A stretch of 64,000 nucleotides of DNA from Aurifilum marmelostoma (taxonomy: Eukaryota; Ascomycota; Sordariomycetes; Diaporthales; Cryphonectriaceae), in NCBI GenBank assembly GCA_027559495.1, contig JAMXSV010000015.1:310001-374000 (forward strand), in the 5' to 3' direction. Under the pieces are notes generated by a model that saw only the letters and a program-made list of their open reading frames with translations, made no database searches and was not told the DNA's origin. This document shows positions 21,542 to 33,629 of this stretch, piece after piece (the stretch's first letter is position 1; each line of letters starts with the position of its first letter). The position numbers were made by a program, and so were the translations under genes.

Positions 21542-22119
21542 TCATGCGCCGGAATGGCCGAAACCGTCATCGGGCTCCCATCCAGGGACCCAGGTGTCCC
21601 GGCCCCACCCATAACTTGCGCCGCTTGTGTTGTTATAGTCTGTGTTCATATGTCCAGCAGCGTAGGCCGCGGAGCTAGAGGAAGACTGGCCTGCCATATC
21701 TCCGTAGTACTGCTCCTGCATCTTTTCGGCCTCCAGCATGTCCATCTCGGCCTTGAGCTCCTGGTAGGCGGTCGTCAGGGTCTGGTTCAGCAGCTCGGCC
21801 TGCTGCACCTGCTGCTCGAGCTCCCTCAGCCTCTGCTCACGACGCTCACGATATGCTCTCTGAGAGTTGCGGTTCTTGGTCCGTCGTTTCTGATCCATTG
21901 CGGGTTAGAACCATGAGACACAGTGTTCATGATGAAGAGAAAGAGGACATAGTCTGATATGGGATTGAGACTCACCGAGTTCTGTTCTTCCTCCCGGCTT
22001 GGGTCACCCTTCTTCTTCTTTGGTTCTTTGAACTTCTTGGACATCGAGTCTGAAGTAGAGTTCTTGAACGGATCGCTGCCGCGTCCAGAGCTACTCCCGT
22101 ACTTGCTCGACCCGGGCAT
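21542..22119 (-). CDS. Short bZIP transcription factor
   Basis: Exons 22119-21976 and 21889-21542 (phase 0) give 163 residues. The exon junction leads straight into the basic region KRRTKNRNSQRAYRERREQR (about residues 49-68), with the Asn and Arg DNA contacts of the AP-1/Yap class (N-x-x-S-Q-R-A-Y-R). A leucine zipper follows with heptads through LEQQVQQAELLNQTLTTAYQEL. The N-terminus is Lys/Ser rich and could hold nuclear localisation signals; the C-terminus is Ser/Ala/Gly rich and ends WVPGWEPDDGFGHSGA. It is much shorter than Yap1-type factors and lacks their Cys-rich domains, so a redox sensor role is unlikely. Targets are unknown. Confidence 0.88.
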
Positions 22120-23342
22120 GGTAGCGACTGTAATAACAATAAGAGATGCAGACGTATGCTGTGTGGCTTGACTCTAAGAAGTCGACTGTATTTTATCGCG
22201 GCCCAGGTGTGAGTCCTGATCGAGCACCTTTGGTACCAAATGGACAAGTCTGTCTGAACGTCGACCTTGAATACTTATATATGAAAATGAACAAGCCATC
22301 CGACCACAACTCATCCCCGTCTCATATGACAGACGCCATGAGGGAAGAGCACGTCACCAAAAGTTCGCAGAGTTTCTTAACTTATCCAGACTTGATCGGC
22401 CAAGACCGACTAGACCGACCCTTCCTTGTACAGCCTCAAAAAAAAAAAAAAACCCTGTTGGGAAGAAGGGCACACATCTTGCTTCTTCTGTGTTTCGAAT
22501 GAGAAAACTCCCCGGGGGATTCTGGGCCATGGAACCGTGATGACATTGGCAGGGCGGGCATCACCCCAAAACGGGCTGCAAAGCCTCGTCATACTTACTA
22601 CTCATCACAAGGCGGGAAGAGGAGATCCCATACGTGATGATTTCTCATCTTGTTGACCTGGGCTTTTCTTTCTTCCTTGACCTGTGAATGCGGAAGGTTT
22701 TGACGGGCCGGTGGGGGTTGGTAGAGCCTGCGCCTCTCATGCCATTAATATGCCCTCTGGATTTTGCTTGTGGAGTGGGTTGCTCTGGGCATTACAAGAT
22801 GATGATGACCCATTCGTCCTACAAAAAGACCAGCCTAAATCTGCCTTAGCTAACCGGCGTATGGTCTGGCAGAGGTGCCCGAACGTTGAGCTGAATACAA
22901 TGATTTCCATGTTCGGCGATAGCCTGTTGGAAGAATGCTGGGAAATAACGGGGAACGTTGCCAATGCTACAGCAAAGTACCTGCACTGCTGTAGTAACAC
23001 CCCGGCCTACACAGTACTGCCCCCCGGTATTTGAATCCCCCGGGGGCCCTGCTATCAAACACCCTGCGCCTTAATGCAGCCGCAGCCGCATGCTAACGCA
23101 CTCACTATTACCATGGCCCCTCTCCGCCCCTCGGCAAAGTGAATATGTAATCAAAGCTACGAAGATGGCCTGGGATTGGAAATAAAATGATACTTGAAAC
23201 TTGGAGTGGCACACTTGACTCTTCCAAGGATTTTTGGGGCATTAATTATGGGGTATCAAGCGCTTTAGTACCAGCTGATTATTTTAGTTCTGACAAACCG
23301 AATGGAAGGTGAAAGAGAAAGAAGGAATGCGAAGAAGAAGGA

Positions 23343-23358
23343 GGGGGGGGGGGGGGGG
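23343..23358. repeat. G16 homopolymer
   Basis: Sixteen consecutive G, one of the longest mononucleotide G/C tracts in the window. Confidence 0.95.
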
Positions 23359-24224
23359 AAGAATTATATAGCTCACATGGCTCTCGCAAGGTTTCCAATC
23401 CTAGAGTAAGACCTTACCGATCACTTCTGTAGAATATTTGACAGACTATTATTGGTCTGATCCGTCCCGTCGGGTCGTTGAGGCACATGTCCGGTGGCAC
23501 CGCGCCTTGCATTCAGCCTTGAAGTGGGTGTGACCATGGGAAGCAGACCACCCGCGGGCCGAATCTGGAAGTCCAAGATCAGTTCATCCACATCATTAGT
23601 AATGTGGACCCCCAAGGAAAAGCATGTCATCAAGCATTCTTCTTGTTGTCATCTGTGAGAGGAAGCCATGCCTGAACCATATTGATTCATCGTTGAAGTC
23701 ATACGTGCCCTGCTGCCCTTTTTGGATCTTTTTTCCCTTTTCGGTGGGTGACCTGGTCGGTCCGAATGCAGATATCATGTGAAACAGTGAATCTGTATTT
23801 GCCTACAATATCAGACAAGTCCTAATCCTGCGTCGACAACACCTTCGTCTCTCTTGGAATAAGAACGTGGCTGATTCTATCCACCAGCCGGGGCTCGACC
23901 TGGTCGTCATGATGGTGTGGTGAGAGGGACAACTGTAGGTCTGTATCTGGAGCAATACGCAGTTTGTGGGCCCTCCCCGGAGCGTGTCAGAATTAAATCT
24001 CCATTCTTTTACGGCACCCGGGCTAACAGCTACTATTGCAGCTTTTGCCAACCGACACGAGACTTGCCATCAGCCTTATCTCAAGGCAGCAACATAAATG
24101 TGGTCCAAAATAAACCATAATTCCAGACTATAGGCGTAAGCATAGATCCTTTGGTGGCACGCACTACTACAGACTTACGTACTTGTCACACGCTCTCTCA
24201 ACTTTAAATCCGCATGTACACTGA

Positions 24225-24225
<1 letters not shown>

Positions 24226-24264
<39 letters not shown>
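24226..24264. repeat. (AC)n microsatellite
   Basis: About nineteen AC units, directly visible. Confidence 0.95.
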
Positions 24265-24267
<3 letters not shown>

Positions 24268-24521
24268 CTAAGCCTCAGAACTATTTTATCTCCGAAAGTT
24301 TTGCAGTAATTATTGATCAATCATGAGATTTTTTTGTGCACTTGTGAGCGGGGAGGTGAACTGAGCCTGGACGATGTCTCTCATTATTTGATTTTATTTT
24401 CTTGCCTATTTGCGTCATCACACTTATAGATACATACACATACATATACACATGTACAAAGATGATACATAATTAACATCCCAAGTAATAACATACAAGC
24501 CCATGGATAATATCATTATGC

Positions 24522-27215
24522 TCATGCAATACCACCTCGCTCAAAGTCAAGCCAGCCAAAGTCCGGCTCGCCCGCAAGGAGCGTGCTCATCTCAGCCTCA
24601 AACAGCTCATTGGAAAACGCCGCCTCGGCGTCTGCGGCGTGAGATGACGATGATGGATGAGCTCCCCCGTCGTTTACCTTCCAGAAGGGCCCACCTCCGG
24701 TCATGCTCTGTTGCTGTATCTTATGGTTGAGATCATCCTGCGCGGAGGAAGGACAGGACGCCGCGGTGAGCCTCGGGTCTATGACGGCGTCGTCCACCAC
24801 GTCTGACAGGTCCATGTAAGCCGATACCGCAGCTGCCGTGCCAGCCATGACGGCAGACGAGCTGGACGAGTCTCCAGGTGTGAGCGGACCGTCACCTGAG
24901 CTGCTCGTGCTGGCGCTATCGCTTCCTCCAGATCCTGTTCCGGCGGCGGCAGCGGCGGTAGCAGCAGCGAGGGGACCGGCGTACTGCTGCAGACCTTGGT
25001 TCCACCTCGTGCTGGTGGGCCAGGCCTTGTGCAGCTCGTCTAGGACCTGCAGACAGCGCAGCGACATCTCGGCTGCCCTGCCGGCGACGCGAGGGCACAG
25101 CTGCGGGTACCTCCTCAGATACGCAGCCAGGGAGCCACAGATGTAGACACAGAACACGAGGATGGCAGGGAACCCCTCGCCACGAGAAGAAGAGCGCACG
25201 GCGAAGAAGGCATCGATCTGCTCGTACAGCTCGAGCACGTTGGAGAAGAGCTCGGCAGACATGGCGGCCCAGAAGCCCTCGGGCGCGCTCTTGGTCCTGG
25301 GCGAGACGGTGCCGAGCGGGTTGTTGACGCTGAACAGGATCTCGTCGAGGTAGATGCGGCGCTCGACAATGTCGGACACGCGCAGGACCATGGCCATGCT
25401 CAGGTAGGCCAGGTGCATCTGCTCCTCGCGCCAGCCGCGCAGGTTCCAGAGCGACCAGCGGTGCCGCGGCGGGAGAGAGGCCTCGAAGGCGCGCAGCTGC
25501 TGGGTGAGGATCTGGTATTCGCTTTCCGGGTCCCAGGGCCTGGCGCCTTGGCCTGATTTCAGGTCCGAGCGGCATGCTCGTCTTGCTACGTGGCCCCAGA
25601 GGTTGTGTGCCTGGATGAGACTTGCAAAGAGACATTGGTTATTGTTGTTGTTGTCCTGGTGCTGCTCTTCTTCTCGCACATCCATGGCGCCCTCAGTTTC
25701 TGCCTTTTTTCTTCTTGCTTTCTCCTCTTCCTCCTTTCGAAACGGTGGTGTGCCAGGTAGGGCGGATCTCGCAGCAGGATGCACGCCAAAGGCAAAAGCA
25801 TGCTCGTCGCAAGGGAGACGCGCAGTGATGTCCTCTGGTGGGAAAGGCATGGGCGAGTTGTAGCCGGCCTGCAGGTTCTCCTGGCTGTGGATCATCCAAA
25901 AGGTCCTCCTGGCGGACTCGGCACGGATGAGCTGCTCGACCGGTGCTTCCGGAGGTAGAGTGTACGTCTCCTCCCGGTGCAATTTCAGGATCGAGGCCAT
26001 GCGCACGGCGACCCCCATGTCCATGGAGCTGCGGTCCCTCTCGCCCTCGCCCCACTCCGAGATGGCCAGCAGGAAAAAGGCCTGTGTGCGGTCCAGGGTT
26101 GGCTTGTACATGTGCGCTGGGGCCATCGCCCTGGCCATGTGCAGGAAGTTGCCGGTGGCATTGTGGGAGCCTCCATAGCGACGCACCAGGCACGGGGTGA
26201 AGCGGGCCGAGATGCTGAGGATGGAGCTGAGGAGGAAGGGGCTGACGGTGTTTAGGTTGCGCGAGACGGACTCGAGGAAGATGGTCTTTGGGAGGAAGCC
26301 CAGCTGGAAGTAGGAGGAGACGAACACGCGGCACCCAGCCACGATCTCGTGGTGTGGTGGGAAGAAACCGGGAGAAGATACCGTGGCATCCGGGATCACC
26401 GACGACGCTTGTTGGTGTTGGTGTTGTTGTTGTTGTTGTCGGTGGTGGCTGAAGCTGACGTGAGCCGGGAGGTGGTTGTTGTAGTGAAGGTGGTGGTGTG
26501 GTGTATTACTCAGGAGGGAGGAGGATGATGATGGTTGATGGTGATGAGGATGAGGATGATGGCTGGTGGTAGGGCTGGTGATGCTGCTTGTGCTGCTGCT
26601 GCTGCCGCCGCCGCCGCCGCTTGTATTCATGCCACTACTGCTGTGATTGCTGTTTGACCTGGACGACCCAGTCGACAAAGAAGCTGCTGCTGACAGTGAT
26701 GTCCTCCCGTGACAGCCCAGGGGAGAATCTAGAGGAACAGAGGAGCCCGTCGGCAGACCATGAACATCAGAAGGCCGCATCTGGTGATTTCCACTGCTCA
26801 GAGCAGGAGTTCCTCTCGAGGAGGATGACGAGGACACGCTCAGCCTGTGTGCGGCTGGTCTCCTGCGGAAGTCTCTGTCGACGTCCTTCTCTCCCCTAGT
26901 GGGAAATGTACATTCTGCAGCAGCCTTGGGTCCCGAAGAGCGACACGCCTCACATGGCGCAGCGCAGTCAGGTCCGTGTACGCACTTGGTCCGCAGCCTC
27001 CTGCACCGTCGACAGGCCACTGTGCCCCGTCTCCGTGGAGGGGCAGTAGTACTTGGTGCAGTAGATGAAGGGGCAGGTTTGTGATCGCTGCCGGACGTTG
27101 TCGTCGTCGGTGTGACGGGCGACTGAAGAGGCGACGGGAGGGGATTTGCCACGAGGATGCTCCCACCCATCTCTGGGGAGGAGACCTCCTGCTCAAGTTC
27201 CAATTTTGCCCTCAT
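24522..27215 (-). CDS. Zn(II)2Cys6 fungal-specific transcription factor
   Basis: Single exon, 897 residues from the first ATG at 27215. The frame extends to 27281, but only with a GTG. The zinc cluster is at residues 68-102 (ACRRCRRLRTKC, then CEAC and a final Cys102), a C6 binuclear cluster with an unusually long last loop. A long disordered region follows, with Ser, His and Gln runs (bases 26400-26660). The fungal transcription-factor middle homology region runs from about residue 310 (FVSSYFQLGFLPKTIFLESV) through RRTFWMIHSQENLQAGY to about 700. A Ser/Ala-rich acidic tail ends in FGWLDFERG, a likely activation domain. It is nuclear and should bind CGG-type sites. The target pathway cannot be told from its neighbours. 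Confidence 0.92.
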   Translation of the reverse strand: MRAKLELEQEVSSPEMGGSILVANPLPSPLQSPVTPTTTTSGSDHKPAPSSTAPSTTAPPRRRGTVACRRCRRLRTKCVHGPDCAAPCEACRSSGPKAAAECTFPTRGEKDVDRDFRRRPAAHRLSVSSSSSSRGTPALSSGNHQMRPSDVHGLPTGSSVPLDSPLGCHGRTSLSAAASLSTGSSRSNSNHSSSGMNTSGGGGGSSSSTSSITSPTTSHHPHPHHHQPSSSSSLLSNTPHHHLHYNNHLPAHVSFSHHRQQQQQHQHQQASSVIPDATVSSPGFFPPHHEIVAGCRVFVSSYFQLGFLPKTIFLESVSRNLNTVSPFLLSSILSISARFTPCLVRRYGGSHNATGNFLHMARAMAPAHMYKPTLDRTQAFFLLAISEWGEGERDRSSMDMGVAVRMASILKLHREETYTLPPEAPVEQLIRAESARRTFWMIHSQENLQAGYNSPMPFPPEDITARLPCDEHAFAFGVHPAARSALPGTPPFRKEEEEKARRKKAETEGAMDVREEEQHQDNNNNNQCLFASLIQAHNLWGHVARRACRSDLKSGQGARPWDPESEYQILTQQLRAFEASLPPRHRWSLWNLRGWREEQMHLAYLSMAMVLRVSDIVERRIYLDEILFSVNNPLGTVSPRTKSAPEGFWAAMSAELFSNVLELYEQIDAFFAVRSSSRGEGFPAILVFCVYICGSLAAYLRRYPQLCPRVAGRAAEMSLRCLQVLDELHKAWPTSTRWNQGLQQYAGPLAAATAAAAAGTGSGGSDSASTSSSGDGPLTPGDSSSSSAVMAGTAAAVSAYMDLSDVVDDAVIDPRLTAASCPSSAQDDLNHKIQQQSMTGGGPFWKVNDGGAHPSSSSHAADAEAAFSNELFEAEMSTLLAGEPDFGWLDFERGGIA

Positions 27216-29297
27216 AGTTGCCTTCTTTATATTTCCTTTCTCTTTTCCTTTCTCGGATGGATTGTATTCGAAAGGACACACTGACTGTTGGCAGTAATAG
27301 GTACAAACACAAACAGCAGGTGTTTCGAAAGAGACACAAGAACGAGAGAGGACTAATTACCACCCCGGAACTTGAGGCGAATAAAAGTTGAAATAAAATA
27401 AATAAATAAAAAACTACTTGATACTACTAAAATCAGGAAAGAAAAGAAAAAAAGAGAAAACGGGATTCTTCTTCCCAATAAAGAGATGGAGAGGATGACG
27501 CCCCCCAATTCTACCCCCCGCGCATAGGTTCCGAGAGTGAAGCCGAACCGGACCGGGAAGCAATACTGCGGAGTGATAGAGTCGTCGATGGTGGATACCG
27601 CATGTTCCCAAGCGGAGCGCCGCCGAAGGGCACGTCCATGCCAGAGCAACGATCCGGGGGCGCCACCCAATTTCCCCACACACGAAAGTAGCGTGGTTGA
27701 GGGTATTACCCCCACCCCCCCTCTCCCCTCTTCCTGATATCGGTGATCGACAGATGATAATCTAGGGTGGAAGGGGAAAGGAGGGGGAGAGGGGGGGGGT
27801 TCGGACGTTATCTTGATAGCGTCCAAGTGGTGATTTGTGCTCACGTAACCACCAAACTCGAGGACATGATTCGCGAGAGGGTCGGGTTCACGATACGACT
27901 GCTAGGTTAGGAGAAACCGGAGGCGGCCGGGATTCCAGCGACAGCCTTACATTATCAATGACCACATTCATTGATTAATAACCTGGAGAGATTTGCCAGT
28001 AAGAAGAACTGTTTTTATCGATAGGGTCAACCTATTTGTTTTATTGTTGCATTGACTTGAGGAGACCTGCACCCCAGACTTGGTTGCTTGTTACATTCCC
28101 GGATCTTCACTCGCCCAGGTGCCCCGGGCCTGAGTGAATTTTCCGTCGGCTCTGTCTTTTTGCTTGTAAGAGCTTGTAAGAACAAATGTCCCATGAAGGG
28201 CGCCTGCATGTTCTTCTCCTCCGTGATCGCTTTGATCGCTAAACTACTCCGCGAACCCATCATCTTATCAACCACCGACTTTCTGATAGGTCGGCACCGG
28301 GAGAGGGGGGGGGGGGTTCCCTGATTCAATCCCGCTGTACATAGCAAATTGTCTTGACTAAGTGCATTACTACTTGCACGGTTGTACGTAAGGCAAAGGG
28401 CTATCGTCATCGGTGATAAGCTCACAGCAGAGGATCTCCCCATTTGTTCTCGCCGGGCCTAGCTCTGTGCGTCTCTCTTTTTCCCTTCTCGTCCTGTCAC
28501 TGGGCTGCTTGTTTCCCCTCTTCTCTGCCCGCGAGCGCGCAATGACGGGGATGAAGGGAGGTGGGAGAGGGGAAAGAAAAAAAAAAAGAGGGCGGGTGTA
28601 AGCTCTGGGTTGTTATTAATATATAAACCAAGACCAGGATTGGATCAAAAAGCCCAGTTGGTCGGCTCCACATACCCTTTTGGACCCTCTCCTTCTTCCT
28701 CCTTCTCGATCACGAGCCAAGAATCAAGTGCGGAGAAGAACAAGCGAGCGACATCGCAATCAGTGGCAGGGTCAACTCCCATGTCCATGTCGCACCCGCC
28801 AGGGGGGATTTTCTGTCTACTCGCCAAGGAATTCCACACAGCCCTGCGAACTACTGTAGCCACTAGCTAAACACTGAGAGCCCAGCCATTCCCTTGTTAC
28901 CCTTGTCACGTCCTGTCAGCTGTCAGCTGAATGGTGGGATCAAGGTGAGGAGGCACCGTGAGAAGGCCATTTGATGACCTGGAGGAAGAATCTCGATCAA
29001 ACCACATGCACAGAAAAGTGAGAACGAGGAGATGATGTGTGAAAACTTTTGGCACAGGGTTGGCGCCTTTTCTTGTCCAAACCTTGCCTCAGGAGGCTCT
29101 CATTTCTCGACTAACATGGGATGCTATCTGTTGCTCTGGGGAATAATGCCTATGACAACGAAGCGAAGCCAGATTCGTCTCGGTCGACATCGGAGATTTC
29201 CTATCTCGCCCACATATCTTCAAGCATAGCCCACGCCCGCTATCGCCTGCGGGAGTGCTACCACCTCTGTCGCTGTGGGAATAATCGGCCACGACCA
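27216..29297. other. Intergenic, no gene seen
   Basis: About 2.1 kb. It carries the promoter side of the Zn2Cys6 gene and the 3' flank of the eqolisin-like gene, with G tracts at 27790-27799 and 28307-28317. The ORFs are short and use several non-ATG starts. Nothing is supported. Confidence 0.55.
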
Positions 29298-30380
29298 CTA
29301 GAAAGTATATTCAGGGATATTGATGGTACCAATCACCCAGGTGGTCCCGCCGTCGCTGGTGGTCATCGACCCGGTCGCTCCCAGGCCCAGGTACAAGGTG
29401 TCAATATAATCAGGGTCCGCACCACTCAGGACGATCTCGGCGTTGATCCACTCTGTGATAAATGACGGGCTGGTCAGTAGCGTGTTTCTCTTTCTTCTCT
29501 GAACAAGCCCTCCAATATTATTTTGCAGAAAAGATAAGGGTCGTTCGTTCGTGACAGGTTTTAGATAAGGATGAATCAGAAACTCACGGTGGGCTGGCAC
29601 CGTACCGCAGTCCGTGGCGGCACACTCCACTGCTGAGCCCCAGCCCTCGGCGTAACCGTCGCTGGTCGACAGCGTTGAGACGACGGCGCCATTGAGGGAG
29701 ACTGTCTGAGTGTAGTTGCCAGTAGAGGACTCATATTGGTCTAAACGGAAGAGTTGTCAGGCTCGTGTGTTATCATAACCTGAAGGTGCTTAGCTGTATT
29801 ATGGGGGGAAACACTTACAGAGCATGGTCACCTCTTGTCCGGTCGAGGCTGTATGGGTCTGTCCTTCGATGACCTCCTGCGAGGTGGCTGTAATCACACA
29901 TCAGGTTAACTTAGACCCCGGGAATACCTGCAGGTTTGTAGAATATCAACGAGTCGTCACGAACGGCTGGTCTCCTTCAGGGTGTAGGCAAAGACGCTCC
30001 AGCTGCTGTCCGTGCATTGCTGTAGATCTTGTCAGCTCTTCCTCTTTTGGACTTCATTGAACAGACATACATAACAATCCGCAATGCTCTGAATGAGATC
30101 GCCGTCGGACCTATATAGCTTTTCTCAGCACCCAGATATTCTACAGCCTCGGGTAGAAACAACGCGAGGACCATCTCGCCACTTACGTTCCCATGCCAAC
30201 CCACAGAGAGAGGTCCCCTCCGTTATTTGACGGGGCATCGGGCAGGACGAGGGTGGCTGTGGCCGACTTGATGTATGTGTTCGAGGACGTGGGCCCAGTG
30301 CTAAAGAAAGGCCCATTGGCGGCCTCGACAGCCACTGCTGCAGCTGTGAGGACGGAGAGAATCTGAGCACGAGAAGGCAT
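29298..30380 (-). CDS. Secreted eqolisin-like (concanavalin-A-like fold) protein, possibly non-catalytic
   Basis: Six exons (30380-30187, 30110-30071, 30019-29965, 29887-29819, 29740-29588, 29452-29298) give 221 residues with consistent phases; the third intron has an unusual GTTCGT donor. Residues 1-20 form a signal peptide. The order of conserved pieces follows the G1 peptidases (eqolisins, aspergillopepsin II type): SLWVGMG with Trp60, LIQSIAD with Gln72, SWSVFAYTL, GQEVTMLYQYESSTGNYTQTV, then the HQWINAE strand (170-176). In active eqolisins, from memory, that last strand reads AEWI with the catalytic Glu; here the position is Gln171. Length is near mature eqolisin, with no propeptide. 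It may be a lectin-like or inactive relative. Four Cys (77, 80, 159, 164) and one N-glycosylation site (Asn128). Confidence 0.8.
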
Positions 30381-33300
30381 TGTGATTGTATTGCTGCTTG
30401 TTGATCAATTGAGTTTCAAGGTGGTAGTTATGGCAACACTTCTGGTGAAAGTAGAGAGAGAGAGAGAGAGAACACACAAACAGCGCTATATATATATACA
30501 ATTGCTTGATATATCCACGATACCTTTCTCAAAACACCCATATGCTCTCCATCGGCACCGATGACGTCTGGCGCCAGCTACAAACCCCCAATGCTTTCGT
30601 CTCATGCGCGCTCTCAACGAGGTCCCATGAAATGACCTCGCATCCCCCTCCGCCCGATGCTTTTCCATTGGCGGCAATTGTCGCTCTACATCATACGCCT
30701 CACCGTAGGTCTGAAGTGCCACCTTATGTCACGACTGCGGCGATAGATTGTCCGTGAATGGCTCAAGGAGGCTAGATGCATCCTGCGTTTGGTCGGTGAC
30801 AGTGGGCTACGGTTCTCGATGTGATGCCCATGTACTTGTCATTAAGCACAGAATCATATTACTATAACATGGCCCTTGCTCTTGATTCGCGTGCATGTCT
30901 AGTAGTATGACAGCCAACAGCACGTACCACTACTATAATGGTGGGTAGCAGCCAGGCCCAGCTGCCTACTGTCGGCAGATGAGAAGAGCTTGGGGGCGAT
31001 TTCCCCAGATCAATATGCAAGTACCATGCGGAGGAGACGTTACACAACACAAAATACAATCCCTGGAGGAGGAGAAGCAAAGAGTTATAAATGGATTAGT
31101 GCTAATTTCCCTCCAATCGGACTGCCAACGTCTTTGCCTAGTCGGGCCACATCAGGTAAGAATTCACTTTCAAATAAAGTAACATGATGTCTTCTCTAGG
31201 TACGCAACACGACGACATGCTGCATTGATCTGTCTGGGGTAGACCAGAGCAACGCGAAACATTGGCTGGGTGGGTGGGTGGGTGGGCGAAGATTCCACGG
31301 TCGAGTGCAACATCCCATGGACTGGTCCAGCCCATTATGATTAATTATACCACTTCACGCGTCAAAAGGTTTGGCTTTCTAACACGCATCGATCCATGCA
31401 TAGATCACAGCTGCCTTTCGGGCCAATCAGTCCGAGGGTAACATTAATTAGTCCACGGCCATAGGGGGGGGGGGGAGCTTGAACTTGGTGCTTGTGGAAA
31501 TCGAGGGCATGGGCTGCAGTTCACGAGGGATGGCGCTCAGGTACCAAAGTACACAGGTAAGCGTTCCCTGTCAGTTTGCCTCTTGCACATGGACACCTCA
31601 CACCTTCGGATGCCTAAGCAGAACGTAGTTGGAGGGAGAGTACAGGCCTCTGTTATCAAAGTGACTGGTCATTTGCAGACCGAGGGCTGCTGATTGACAG
31701 GCTGTCATATCTCATCTCTTGATTTCCTAGATTGCTACGCCTCGCTTATCCTTCTATCTCTATATCCTACATTTATTTGGATCTTGACCAGATTTGCGAC
31801 CTTCGTCTGCCCGTATAGTGCCTGCCCATCAGCAGCTTTGTCGCCAGATTTCGATACTTGATGTCATTTAATTATGACGGTGTTTCCCATATGCAGAATT
31901 TGGTTCCAATGGATCAGATCCCAACTGCCGCGTGTGGTATCGTCAGCGTTGATTTCCCCTCGAATCACAGAGTCCGAGAGCTTTGGTCCGTTGGGACCCG
32001 CGGCGGCCCTTCATATGAGCTTGAGATCTAAAAACATCCGCTGTCCGTGCGTATTTTGGCTCCAGCCGCTTCTGTCACCACGGAAGGTGGTCTTCAAAGG
32101 TGCGGGGTTGTGTATAGTCTCTGCATCCTTCCCGGAAGCTCCTGAAGATTCTCCAAATAACAAGTTGGAATACTCCGGTGAAGGATCGGCGATTTCAGTA
32201 CAAAGCAGAGTTTAAGCTCCTTCCATGGCAGCGAGACCGCCCTGATATTCCTTCGATCGAATCTCTTTGAGGCTTTGCGCATCATTCGCACATGGCCACC
32301 GGGGCACTGAGGATAGGGTCAAGGATGTCACGGATCTCACTTTCGCCGGTTGTAGCCTAAATAGTCCTGAAGTTGTCAAAAATAGAACGTGTCTTTTACA
32401 GGTGGTATTTCTATTGAGTATCGTCATGTATGTAACCGCACAGCCTGTGCAAATTCAGCTGAGGGCCGCGGACTTTGACGCATCCCATGGGGTGTCAGTC
32501 CGCAACATCTTGACCCAGTGACAAGCTTGTGTTGAGATTTTACCTCCTGCTGGCATACAATGTATGTAATGGCTCATTAGCATTGCTCGAGCAGAAGCAG
32601 AATCAGAACCTCTGGAATGCCACGTGCAGCATCTCAAACATCCAGACCGCCTCACAAATTCTCAGATAGCGTGTGGAACGTTACAATGATCAGATGTGTT
32701 TAGTCTCTCCTCCAGGCATCGCTGTACCCTTGTTCGACTTCAAGGAGGATCGTGAGTGGTTCTGGTAAGTTGGAAATTTCTTGCGTGGACAAGGATAGTA
32801 TATCGTCAAGCATGTGTCCCCTTCACTTCATAGTAGAGTGATGCCATAGAGTGATGCTTGTGACCGACCGCGTCGCCTTGACAAGGGGTTTCGCGTGCTG
32901 GGCAGTGTTCCTAGGAGGACACGGCTTGACCTTGGTATTCAAAAACAATCCGGTATCACAGTACTTACACTCACTCTGTTCTGTGAGACCTTCCTTTTCC
33001 TGTCTCTTTTTTTTTTTTTTCCTTCCTTCTCCTCACTTACTTCTGCATCTTTCTGTTCTACTTTCCCTCCGTATTTTCCATCAGTCCTTGCCTAGGAGGG
33101 GACTTGCTCGTATTTCCATTCTCCTACCGCACATATCTTCCACGACATGCTTCTGATCGGTCCTTCATCTTCTCAACAATCTCTTTTCGTGTTTCTATTC
33201 AAATATAAAGGTGTCATGCTCACTGTTTCTCAGTCCTCTTTTTTTTGGGGGGGGGGGCTGGATTACCGCCGCGGGGCAGGGCAAAGGGAATGTCATAGGG

Positions 33301-33629
33301 GAGTTCTATCTAGAGAGGCCGCATTATCGCTTATCCACCCTGCAGCTTCCAGTGGCACATCGCGTCATGAGCCGCTGTAGTTGCGTTACGAGCGGGCCAC
33401 CCGCGGTACTGATCCTTCTACCATCTGCTTGTAGGATTAACACGAAGGTGCTGACAAACTCAACAACGCACACCTCCACTGGGGAGACGGTTCTCGTCTT
33501 AATTCATTCTCCCCTCACGACATTTGTCTTTCTCTCTATTCACATCCCGGAAAATAATTCCTTGATTATTTTTATATACATATATATTTTTTTCTTGGCT
33601 TCCCCTGCCCCTCTCATCTGCTGTTCGCG
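30381..33629. other. Intergenic, no gene seen
   Basis: About 3.2 kb. It contains a GA tract (30453-30469), a TATATATA stretch (30486-30496), G runs (31464-31474 and 33247-33256), T tracts (33007-33021) and a GGGT repeat (31265-31284). Several ORFs under 115 codons lack coding bias. The right end is the promoter and leader of the dehydrogenase. Confidence 0.5.

Larger units (their letters stand above)
22120..24521. other. Intergenic with G16 and (AC)n tracts
   Basis: About 2.4 kb between the bZIP start and the Zn2Cys6 stop. It includes an A13 run (22439-22451), a G16 run (23343-23358) and an AC repeat (24226-24264). A 116-codon ORF at 22684-23034 starts at GTG and has no family resemblance. 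I see no gene. Confidence 0.55.

Noticed and set aside
22684..23034. 116-codon plus-strand ORF
   Set aside because: It begins at GTG, has mixed third positions, no family resemblance and no splice or promoter context. Probably chance.
27216..27281. 22-codon N-terminal extension of the Zn2Cys6 factor
   Set aside because: The extension starts at GTG; the first ATG is at 27215 and is followed by the usual disordered lead into the zinc cluster.
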